A stretch of DNA of 64,000 nt from positions 868,001-932,000 of the forward strand of contig NZ_CP007595.1 in the NCBI RefSeq assembly GCF_000785535.1. The letters run 5' to 3'. This document shows, piece after piece, positions 57,178-64,000 of this stretch. The number at the start of each line of letters is the position of its first letter. Within the stretch, counting starts at the first letter, position 1. Below the pieces are notes generated by a model. That model had not been told where the DNA came from. It was given only the letters and a program-made list of their open reading frames with translations, and ran no database searches. The position numbers were made by a program, and so were the translations under genes. Source of the stretch: Arthrobacter sp. PAMC 25486 (lineage in GTDB: Bacteria; Actinomycetota; Actinomycetes; Actinomycetales; Micrococcaceae).

Positions 57178-57918
57178 TCAAGCCACTACCAGCGGCAGCC
57201 ACTGGGCTGCCAGGCCGGCCAGGGTGCCACCAACCATGGGGCCCACGATGGGGACCCAAGCGTAGCTCCAGTCGCTTGACCCCTTACCCTTGATGGGCAG
57301 CAGTGCGTGGGCAATGCGCGGACCCAGGTCACGGGCGGGGTTGATGGCGTAACCCGTGGGTCCACCCAGTGAGGCACCAATGGCCACAACCAACAAGGCC
57401 ACAGGCAGCGGCCCGAGCCCTGTTACGCCGCCACCGAAGTGCAGGATGACGAAGACAAGAACAAAGGTGCCGATGATTTCCGTGACAACATTCCAGCCGT
57501 AGCTGCGGATTGCCGGTCCGGTGGAGAAGACGCCCAGTTTCGTGGCGGCATCGGGCTCTCCGTCAAAGTGCTGCTTGTACGCAAGCCAGCAGACAACGGC
57601 ACCAATGAAGGCGCCAAGCATTTCTGCACCAAAGTAGGTCATTGTCGAGGCGAAGGTGACGGCCACATCCGGCGCGTACTCTGCCTTGCCGTTGGCCAGC
57701 AGGCCAATGGTTACGGCGGGGTTGAGGTGTGCACCCGACTTGGCGGCTACAAATACACCGGACATGACTGCCAGGCCCCAGCCCCAGTTGACGAGCAGGA
57801 ACCCGCCGGAGTTACCCTTGGTTCCCTTCAAGGCAACGTTGGCCACGACACCACAACCCAGCAGGGTGAGCATCATTGTTCCCATCACTTCGGATGCGAA
57901 CACTATTCCAAGAGACAT
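57178..57918 (-). CDS. glpF: Glycerol uptake facilitator (aquaglyceroporin)
   Basis: MIP-family channel for glycerol. The 246-residue protein has six helices and the two pore loops: HLNPAVTIG (first NPA) and AINPARDLGPR (second NPA followed by RD, the aquaglyceroporin mark). It lies between glpD and glpK. Confidence 0.95.
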   Translation of the reverse strand: MSLGIVFASEVMGTMMLTLLGCGVVANVALKGTKGNSGGFLLVNWGWGLAVMSGVFVAAKSGAHLNPAVTIGLLANGKAEYAPDVAVTFASTMTYFGAEMLGAFIGAVVCWLAYKQHFDGEPDAATKLGVFSTGPAIRSYGWNVVTEIIGTFVLVFVILHFGGGVTGLGPLPVALLVVAIGASLGGPTGYAINPARDLGPRIAHALLPIKGKGSSDWSYAWVPIVGPMVGGTLAGLAAQWLPLVVA

Positions 57919-57950
57919 CTTTGACTCCGATTAGTTGGTTATTACATGAA

Positions 57951-57976
57951 AGGGCCGGCCCTTGTTGGCCGGCCCT
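57951..57976. terminator. Hairpin between glpD and glpF
   Basis: AGGGCCGGCC (57951-57960) pairs perfectly with GGCCGGCCCT (57967-57976). The T-tract is weak, so it may attenuate or stabilise rather than fully terminate the glp transcript. Confidence 0.55.
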
Positions 57977-58002
57977 CTTGAGCCCCCTTTGCCCCCAGGG
58001 GC

Positions 58003-59829
58003 TTAGGCAATCAAGCTTTGTACCTGAACACCGTGGAAACGGGCCAGAATGTCAACGGCGTGGCCGATTTCCTCGGCCACCTTCTCCTGGTTCCAACCGA
58101 GCGGACCGGCCAGCGCTGCGGCTGTCTCGGCCAGCAGTTCGCTGGTGACAAGGCCCCGGAAGGCCAGGGAGGTGCGGCGGATCATGACGTCGATGAGGTG
58201 ACCAATTTGCTCGTTCTCCACCATGAAGGCAACTTCACGGTCGCTGAGCTCGTTGGTGGAGTTGAAGACGGTGTCCTTGCCCTGCGCCAGGAACGCAATG
58301 ACGTCGGTGGCACGGGTGCCGTACCGGGTCAGCAGCACCCCGGCCCGTGCAGCATCCACTGATTCACTGGTGTGTGAGGATATCCATGCCTCCACTGCCG
58401 CGTTAGTGGCGGGGAAGTTCACGCCGCCACCGATGGGCAGCTTGGCGGTGGAGGTCTTGCGGGTGCCGCCCACGATGGCCAAGACGTCGTTGCTCATGTG
58501 TTCGGCCAGGGCCCTGAACGTTGTCCATTTTCCGCCCACCAGGCTGAGCACGGGAATGGAGGCGCCGGCGATGGTGCGGTCGGCGCGTTCGATCCGGTAG
58601 TCGCGGGAGACGAAGCCGGGAGCGGTTTCGTCATGGCGTGGCAGCGGGCGCACGCCTGAGAAGCTGTACACAATCTCGTCGCGGGTCACCAGGATGTTCG
58701 GGAAGACGTGGCCCACGAGATCAAAGAAGTAGTCGATCTCGGCGTCGGTGCAGACCGCGTCCTGGGTCATGTCGGCGTCGATATCGGTGGTGCCCACCAG
58801 GACCCGATCCCCCATGGGGTAGATCAGTACGATGCGCCCGTCGGTGTGCTCGAAGAAGATCTCCCGGCCCTTGCAGGCGGCGAGCAGCTCGGGGTGGTCA
58901 AGGACAATGTGTGAGCCCTTGGTGCCGCCCATGAAGCGGGTTGCCGCACCCATGTCGGCATTGGTCATATCCACCCAGGCGCCTGTCGTGTTGACGATGA
59001 CGTCGGCGGTGAACGTGAACGATTCGCCCGTGAGCTGGTCCGTGAGCTGGACGCCGTCGTCCGTTACTGCGGTGAGGGCAACATAGTTGGTGGCACGCGC
59101 CTGCTCGATGCCGGGGGTGGCTGCGCCGGCCTTTTCACCGTCCTGGAGCACGTCGAGGGTGAGGCGCTCGGGGTTGTGCACGGAAGCGTCGTAGTAGGTG
59201 GCGGCGTACTTGATCCCGGGGTGTAGCTGGGGCATCTCGGCCAGGGCCTTGTTGCGGCCCTTGAAGTCGTGTCGGGGCACCGTGCCGCCGTCGCGGGAGA
59301 AGAAGTCGTACATGGTCAGGCCGGCCTTGATCAGGAACGCGCCACGCTCCTGCGGCTTGCCCTGCTTGTGCGACAGGAAGCGCACCGGTGCGCTGAGAAT
59401 GCCGGAGAAGGTGCTGAAGATGGGGATGGTGGTCTGCAGCGGCTTGACATAGTGGGGCGCGATTTTCAACAGGCCGTTGCGCTCAACCACTGATTCCTTG
59501 ACAAGGCGGAACTCACCGTTTTCCAGGTAGCGGATGCCACCGTGGATCATGTGCGAGGATGCGCCGGAGGCCCCCTGGCAGTAGTCACCGCGCTCCACCA
59601 GGGCCACGTCGATGCCCTGCAGGGCGAGGTCGCGGAACGTTCCAACGCCGTTAATGCCGCCGCCGATGATTAAAACCTTGGCGTGGGGACGAGCCTTAAG
59701 CGCCTCGACCTGGGGGCGTACAAGCGTCTGCACACCCGTTGCGTCCTGGTTTTTGTCAGCTTTGCCTAAGATACCCACATCTGCCTCTTTTGCGTCACGT
59801 TCCGTAGCGCCTTGTGCGCCTCTTCCCAT
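58003..59829 (-). CDS. glpD: Glycerol-3-phosphate dehydrogenase (respiratory)
   Basis: FAD enzyme that oxidises glycerol 3-phosphate to dihydroxyacetone phosphate and feeds quinone. The 608 residues have a variable first 45, then the FAD fold VLIIGGGINGVGTFRDLALQG, the GASSHMIHGGIRYLE signature, and a C-terminal DAO domain. The start is ATG 59829 with no strong ribosome site; TATATT at about 59850 on the leftward strand could be the -10 box. It leads the glp operon. Confidence 0.95.
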   Translation of the reverse strand: MGRGAQGATERDAKEADVGILGKADKNQDATGVQTLVRPQVEALKARPHAKVLIIGGGINGVGTFRDLALQGIDVALVERGDYCQGASGASSHMIHGGIRYLENGEFRLVKESVVERNGLLKIAPHYVKPLQTTIPIFSTFSGILSAPVRFLSHKQGKPQERGAFLIKAGLTMYDFFSRDGGTVPRHDFKGRNKALAEMPQLHPGIKYAATYYDASVHNPERLTLDVLQDGEKAGAATPGIEQARATNYVALTAVTDDGVQLTDQLTGESFTFTADVIVNTTGAWVDMTNADMGAATRFMGGTKGSHIVLDHPELLAACKGREIFFEHTDGRIVLIYPMGDRVLVGTTDIDADMTQDAVCTDAEIDYFFDLVGHVFPNILVTRDEIVYSFSGVRPLPRHDETAPGFVSRDYRIERADRTIAGASIPVLSLVGGKWTTFRALAEHMSNDVLAIVGGTRKTSTAKLPIGGGVNFPATNAAVEAWISSHTSESVDAARAGVLLTRYGTRATDVIAFLAQGKDTVFNSTNELSDREVAFMVENEQIGHLIDVMIRRTSLAFRGLVTSELLAETAAALAGPLGWNQEKVAEEIGHAVDILARFHGVQVQSLIA

Positions 59830-59866
59830 TATTGTTTGAATAGACGGAAAATATAGTCAACCGGAT

Positions 59867-59880
59867 TGCACAAACGTGCA
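59867..59880. promoter_or_regulatory. Palindromic operator between glpD and its regulator
   Basis: TGCAC - AAAC - GTGCA, a perfect interrupted palindrome in the 68-base divergent region. It overlaps the upstream promoter part of glpD and lies just before the regulator start. Likely the binding site of the SorC-type protein. Confidence 0.6.
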
Positions 59881-59897
59881 GAAAGGCTTGGGTTCTC

Positions 59898-60908
59898 ATG
59901 CCATCCAAACGGATTAAACAGCAGGATGCGCTGCGTGCTGCACAAATGTACTACTTGCAGGATCAGACAATGGACGCCATTGCTCGTGAGTTGCGCACGT
60001 CCCGTTCCACGGTGTCACGGCTGCTTTCAACGGCTCGGGAGACCGGCCTTGTCCAGATCCAGATCAAGACCCCGGCCGACAGGGCGCCTGAACTGGAACG
60101 GGTCATCCGCAAGCGCTACAAGGTCGATGTCCACGTGGTTCCGGTCTCCGACATGCTCAATGAGGTGGAGGTGCTGGAGCGGGTCAGCATGCAGGCTGCA
60201 CGCACCATCGGACCGCTCGTGGACTCAAACGCCGTGGTGGGTGTCGCCTGGGGTTCAACCCTGAGCACCGTCAGCCGGCACCTGACCCGCAAAACCACCC
60301 ACGGCACCACCATCGTCCAACTCAACGGCGCAGGCAACACGCAAACCTCCGGCATCACCTACGCCTCTGAAATCATCAGGCGCTTCGGCACCGCCTACGG
60401 GGCAAAGGTCGAACAGTTTCCCGTGCCGGCGTTCTTTGACCGGGCGGAGACAAAGTCCATGATGTGGCAGGAACGCAGTGTTCGCCGCATCCTTGACCTG
60501 CAGGAACGCATGACCATTGCCATCTTCGGCGTCGGCTCCATGGACGCCGAAATCACCAGCCATGTCTACTCCGGCGGCTATCTGGATTCCACCGACCTGG
60601 ACTCCCTGGAGGCCAGCGGCGTGGCAGGGGATGTGGCCACGGTGTTCTTCCGCTCGGACGGCAGCGACGACGGCATTGTGCTCAACGAACGCTCCAGCGG
60701 ACCGAGCCTGGAGAGCCTGCGCCAGGTCCGCCGTCGCATCTGCGTGGTCTCGGGACGCAAGAAAATCACGGGCCTGCGCGGGGCCCTGGCCGCCGGGTTG
60801 GCCACCGACCTGATCCTGGACGAGACCACGGCACGCGAACTCGTGGAGCAGGTCAGTGCCGCCAGCGACCCGATCTTCGGCTTCCTGGACGGCCTGGACG
60901 GCGTCTAA
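59898..60908 (+). CDS. SorC/DeoR-type sugar-binding transcriptional regulator
   Basis: The 336-residue protein has an N-terminal helix-turn-helix (MYYLQDQTMDAIARELRTSRSTVSRLLSTAR), then a C-terminal SorC sugar-binding fold with VGVAWGSTLSTVSRHL, IFGVGSMDAEI, and the GRKKITGLRGALAAGLATDLILDE end. Members bind phosphosugars. Divergence from glpD and the shared palindrome make it the likely glycerol regulator, probably sensing glycerol 3-phosphate; the ligand is inference. It is followed by the next gene with TAATG overlap. Confidence 0.9.
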   Translation: MPSKRIKQQDALRAAQMYYLQDQTMDAIARELRTSRSTVSRLLSTARETGLVQIQIKTPADRAPELERVIRKRYKVDVHVVPVSDMLNEVEVLERVSMQAARTIGPLVDSNAVVGVAWGSTLSTVSRHLTRKTTHGTTIVQLNGAGNTQTSGITYASEIIRRFGTAYGAKVEQFPVPAFFDRAETKSMMWQERSVRRILDLQERMTIAIFGVGSMDAEITSHVYSGGYLDSTDLDSLEASGVAGDVATVFFRSDGSDDGIVLNERSSGPSLESLRQVRRRICVVSGRKKITGLRGALAAGLATDLILDETTARELVEQVSAASDPIFGFLDGLDGV

Positions 60909-61759
60909 TGGGTAAAGTCAAGGGTATGCAACGCTCCCCGAAATACATTTTGAACAACGGTGTGGCCATCGACGCCCTAGGCTACGGTGTCTACAAGGTC
61001 CCGGCCGACGAATGTTCCGCGCTCGTTTCCACGGCCCTGGACAGCGGATATCGCACGGTGGACACAGCCGCCCTCTACGCAAATGAGGAGGGCGTGGGCG
61101 AGGCCGTCCGCGGTGCGGTTGCCGCCGGACTGCCCCGCGAGGAGCTGTTTGTCACCTCAAAGGTGTGGAACACGGACCAGGGTTACGACGCCACTCTCTC
61201 CGCCTTTGACGCCAGCATGGCCCGGCTGGGGCTCGACTACCTCGACTTGTATCTCATCCACTGGCCCTGCCCCGACCGGGAACTGTTCATCCCCACCTAC
61301 AAGGCCCTGGAATCGCTCTACCATGCCGGCCGGGTGCGTGCCATCGGCGTGAGCAACTTTGAGCCGGCACACCTGCACCAGCTACTGGACGCCACGGACG
61401 TGGTTCCGGCGGTCAACCAGATCGAGCTGCACCCGTGGCTTGCCCAGGCTGAGTTGCGAAAACTGCACGCGTCGCTGGGCATTGCCACGCAGGCCTGGAG
61501 TCCGCTGGCTCGCGGCGCCGTTTTGACCGACCCCGTACTGGCGTCCCTCGCCGCCGAGCTGGACCGTTCCGTGGCGCAGATCGTGCTGCGCTGGCACGTC
61601 CAGTCCGGCCACCTGGTGATTCCCAAGGCCAGCTCGGCCCGCCGCATCGCAGAGAACCTGGCCGTGTTTGATTTCACACTCAGCGCCGCTCACATGGCCG
61701 CCATCGACGGCCTGGACCGGGGCCAGCGCTCCGGCTCACACCCCAACGAGGTCAACTAG
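60908..61759 (+). CDS. Aldo/keto reductase (2,5-diketo-gluconate reductase-like)
   Basis: NADPH-dependent reductase of the AKR5-like branch, 283 residues. The tetrad is visible: Asp/Tyr in RTVDTAALYANEEGVG, Lys in FVTSKVWN, and His in LIHWPCP. The cofactor part IPKASSARRIAENLAVFDF is near the end. The ATG shares its A with the regulator stop (TAATG); a second ATG 18 bases on is an alternative. The substrate is unknown. Confidence 0.9.
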   Translation: MGKVKGMQRSPKYILNNGVAIDALGYGVYKVPADECSALVSTALDSGYRTVDTAALYANEEGVGEAVRGAVAAGLPREELFVTSKVWNTDQGYDATLSAFDASMARLGLDYLDLYLIHWPCPDRELFIPTYKALESLYHAGRVRAIGVSNFEPAHLHQLLDATDVVPAVNQIELHPWLAQAELRKLHASLGIATQAWSPLARGAVLTDPVLASLAAELDRSVAQIVLRWHVQSGHLVIPKASSARRIAENLAVFDFTLSAAHMAAIDGLDRGQRSGSHPNEVN

Positions 61760-61761
61760 CC

Positions 61762-62706
61762 TTGGTCCTGAAATTCCTGTCCCCTAAAAGAAGCACGACG
61801 GCGCCCGGCTCACCCCTTGTTGTTGACCTGGCCAACCGGGAACATGCCCATATCGTTGACGTTGCCGGCAATGACGTCCACTACTGGGAATACGCCGCCG
61901 TAGGCGGTTCCCCAACCGCCCGGACCATCGTGATGGTGCACGGCTTCCGCGGCGACCACCACGGCCTCGAGAGGGTGGTGGAGCTGCTGCCGGGGCACCG
62001 CATCATCATGGCCGACCTGCCGGGGTTTGGGGCCTCCCCCGCTTTCGTGCACGGCAGGCACGACGTTCCCGGATACGGCGACTTTCTGGGTGACTTCCTG
62101 GACGCCTTGGACCTGGGCCAGGACACCGTACTGCTGGGCCACTCCTTTGGTTCGATCGTTGTCAGCCATTTTGTTGCCGCCAATCCCGGGCGGGTTTATC
62201 CGCTAATCCTCGTCAACCCGATCGCCTCCCCCGCATTGGAGGGGCCCAAGGGCATCATGACGAAGCTTGCGGTGTTTTACTACTGGGCCTCCGCCAGGCT
62301 GCCCGCGGCACTGGGCAACGCCTTGTTGCGCAGCAGGCTCATTGTGCACGTCATGAGCGTGACCATGGCCAAAACCCGCGACAAATCCCTGCTCGCCTTC
62401 ATTCACGGCCAGCACCATGCGTACTTCAGCGGCTTCGCCGACCGGGACATGCTCCTGGAATCCTTCCAGGCATCGGTCAGCGGCACGGTGCGAGAGGTGG
62501 CGGCCCAACTTTCGCTGCCGACCCTGCTGATCGCCGGTGCGGAAGACGAGATCGCCACGCTGCCCAGGCAGCATGACCTGCTTGAGCTCCTGCCTAATGG
62601 CGAACTGCTGGTCATCGACAAGGTGGGCCACCTGATCCACTACGAAACACCCGAACCCGCGGCCGCAGCCATCACCGACTTCCTCGAAAGGCACCCCGCC
62701 CAGTGA
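61762..62706 (+). CDS. Alpha/beta-fold hydrolase
   Basis: A 314-residue hydrolase with MVHGFRGDHHG, LPGFGAS, the nucleophile GHSFGS, the acid AGAEDEIA, and the catalytic His in GHLIHYETPE. It starts from a TTG two bases after the aldo/keto reductase stop, with GAGG about 10 bases before, and overlaps the next gene by 4 bases. The substrate is unknown. Confidence 0.88.
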   Translation: MVLKFLSPKRSTTAPGSPLVVDLANREHAHIVDVAGNDVHYWEYAAVGGSPTARTIVMVHGFRGDHHGLERVVELLPGHRIIMADLPGFGASPAFVHGRHDVPGYGDFLGDFLDALDLGQDTVLLGHSFGSIVVSHFVAANPGRVYPLILVNPIASPALEGPKGIMTKLAVFYYWASARLPAALGNALLRSRLIVHVMSVTMAKTRDKSLLAFIHGQHHAYFSGFADRDMLLESFQASVSGTVREVAAQLSLPTLLIAGAEDEIATLPRQHDLLELLPNGELLVIDKVGHLIHYETPEPAAAAITDFLERHPAQ

Positions 62707-63830
62707 GCCACGCCGTCCCCCCGCCTGCAAACTCCGGCCACCCCGTTAGCCCCGAAAAACCAAAGATCGTCATGGATGCCCGGTTCACCCGCATGGACCA
62801 CCACGACGGCATCAGCCGTTACGGCGCAAGTCTGATGACCGCCGTCGCACCTTATGCCGATGTGACCATGCTGATTCATGATGAGTGCCAGCTCGCCCTG
62901 CTGCCGGAGCTGCCGTGGGTGAAGATCAACTCACCGCTGTCGCCGATGGAACTGTTGGTGGCACGGCACGTGAATAAGCTGGGCGCCGACCTCGTGTTTT
63001 GCCCCATGCAGACCATGGGCAGCTGGGGGCGGAAATATCCGCTGGTGCTGACGCTGCACGACCTCATTTACTACGAGCACCCCGCCCCGCCCGGCTTCCT
63101 GCCGGCGCCGGTGCGCGTGCTGTGGCGGCTGTACCACAAGGCGTTTTGGCCGCAGCGGGTGTTGCTGAACCGCGCCAATGTGGTGGCCACCATCAGCCAT
63201 ACGACGCTCGCGCTGATGCGGCGCCACAAGCTCACGAAGCGGCCCGTGCGAATCATTGGCAACGCCCCTCAAGGCGACCGGACGCCGAGGGATCCTGCCG
63301 TTGCGCCGGAGAAGTCGCTGGCGTACATGGGCTCGTTCATGCCCTACAAGAATGTTGAGACGTTGATTCTCGGCATGGGCGAGCTGCCCGATTTTACGCT
63401 CAACCTGCTCAGCCGCATCACCCCTGCTCGCCGCGCCGAACTGGAGGCGCTGGTGCCTGCCGGGGCATCCGTCATGTTCCACAACGGCGTCAGCGATGCC
63501 GAATACGATGATCTGCTGCTGCGCACCACCGCACTGGTCACCTTGTCGAAGGCCGAGGGATACGGCCTGCCGCTGGTCGAGGCCATGGCGCTCGGGACCC
63601 CGGTTGTGGTGGCAGACACCGAGATCTTCCGGGAAGTTGGGGGCACGGCAGCGCACTATGTGCCGGCCGATTCGCCGTCGGACTTTGCCGCCGCAGTGCG
63701 CGCCTTGGCCACACCCGGCGCGTGGGCGCAAAGCTCGACGGCGTCCGTCGCCCAGGCGGGCACGTTCAGTTGGGATGCTTCGGCGCGGGAGTTGCTGGCC
63801 ATTGCAGAGGAGCTGCGCGGCCAGCCATGA
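62703..63830 (+). CDS. Glycosyltransferase family 4-like protein
   Basis: GT-B retaining glycosyltransferase, 375 residues. Seen: MDARFTRMDHHDGISRYG near the N-terminus, HDLIYYEHPAP, VATISHTT, YMGSFMPYKNVETLI, and the donor-site motif SKAEGYGLPLVEAMALGTPVVVAD (the E-x7-E pattern of GT4). The GTG overlaps the hydrolase stop (GTGA), and the stop overlaps the next ATG. Probably acts in envelope glycan or glycolipid synthesis. Confidence 0.9.
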   Translation: MSHAVPPPANSGHPVSPEKPKIVMDARFTRMDHHDGISRYGASLMTAVAPYADVTMLIHDECQLALLPELPWVKINSPLSPMELLVARHVNKLGADLVFCPMQTMGSWGRKYPLVLTLHDLIYYEHPAPPGFLPAPVRVLWRLYHKAFWPQRVLLNRANVVATISHTTLALMRRHKLTKRPVRIIGNAPQGDRTPRDPAVAPEKSLAYMGSFMPYKNVETLILGMGELPDFTLNLLSRITPARRAELEALVPAGASVMFHNGVSDAEYDDLLLRTTALVTLSKAEGYGLPLVEAMALGTPVVVADTEIFREVGGTAAHYVPADSPSDFAAAVRALATPGAWAQSSTASVAQAGTFSWDASARELLAIAEELRGQP

Positions 63831-64000
63831 CCCTGCCATTGATTCGCGCCCGCAAGAAACCACACTTCGGGCTGCCGTGGCTCGCCATGCTGTTGGGATT
63901 GAGCACCCTGATCTTCGCTTTTCAGGGCGTCAAGGCGGTGACCGCCTCGCCGGAGGCGCAGCTTGAGGTTGTTGTGGAGGGCCGGCATTCGCTGAACATC
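63827..64000 (+). CDS. Membrane protein, N-terminal fragment
   Basis: The first 58 codons of a gene cut by the right edge. A basic start (LIRARKKPHFG) is followed by one hydrophobic helix (LPWLAMLLGLSTLIFAF) and an extracytoplasmic part. It overlaps the glycosyltransferase stop by 4 bases, so it belongs to the same operon. The family cannot be judged from this fragment. Confidence 0.7.
   Translation, partial: MTLPLIRARKKPHFGLPWLAMLLGLSTLIFAFQGVKAVTASPEAQLEVVVEGRHSLNI

Overview
The window is a high-GC actinobacterial chromosome segment, most likely from the Micrococcaceae (Arthrobacter and relatives). The call rests on the gene content and order (leuA-recO-uppS; hrcA-dnaJ-rsmE / phoH-ybeY-corC-era; hemW-lepA-rpsT-holA-comEC-comEA-degV-leuS; glpD-glpF-glpK), frequent GTG/TTG starts, 4-bp ATGA/GTGA gene overlaps and several apparently leaderless promoters. 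The species cannot be named from the sequence. No rRNA, tRNA, CRISPR array, integrase or intact IS was seen.

Layout. 1-9 kb: start of cytochrome c oxidase (ctaD, ctaC), the Fe-S carrier erpA, an M20 dipeptidase, a DUF3043 membrane protein, an aldo/keto reductase, pyrD, and a flavoprotein/hydrolase pair. 9-17 kb: uppS, recO, leuA with a Leu-rich leader, an M13 metallopeptidase and an LCP cell-wall ligase. 16.5-30.6 kb: the conserved core block era-corC-ybeY-phoH (interrupted by an opposite-strand GerMN lipoprotein), rsmE, dnaJ, hrcA with a CIRCE-like operator, DUF3097, DUF4870, hemW, lepA, a PemK-like protein and rpsT.

30.65-47.9 kb: an accessory block lying between the converging ends of rpsT and holA, genes that I recall as close neighbours in related genomes. 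Its first part (31.4-41.5 kb) is a metabolic cluster: GH15 glucan/trehalose hydrolase-like protein, SDR, MarR regulator, four-helix membrane protein, gluconate-2-dehydrogenase subunit 3, GMC flavoprotein, ThDP-dependent pyruvate-oxidase-like enzyme, enolase-superfamily dehydratase and a zinc-ribbon protein. The GH15 and MarR promoters share one architecture: a -35 box made from an operator half-site TTGCG flanked by CGCAA half-sites, an 18-bp spacer, and an apparently leaderless start. This is the best candidate for an undescribed regulated system in the window. Its second part (42.5-47.9 kb) is gene-poor and decaying, with a cold-shock-protein pseudogene, a DUF4232 pseudogene, and a few small stress or membrane proteins.

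47.9-55.6 kb: holA, comEC, comEA, degV and leuS. The leuS leader encodes a very short peptide with three consecutive Leu codons followed by a hairpin and an intrinsic terminator, and its core resembles the leuA leader. 55.6-60.9 kb: glycerol utilisation (glpK, glpF, glpD) with a divergent SorC-type regulator and a shared TGCAC-N4-GTGCA palindrome. 60.9-64 kb: a tightly packed set of aldo/keto reductase, alpha/beta hydrolase, glycosyltransferase and the start of a membrane protein.
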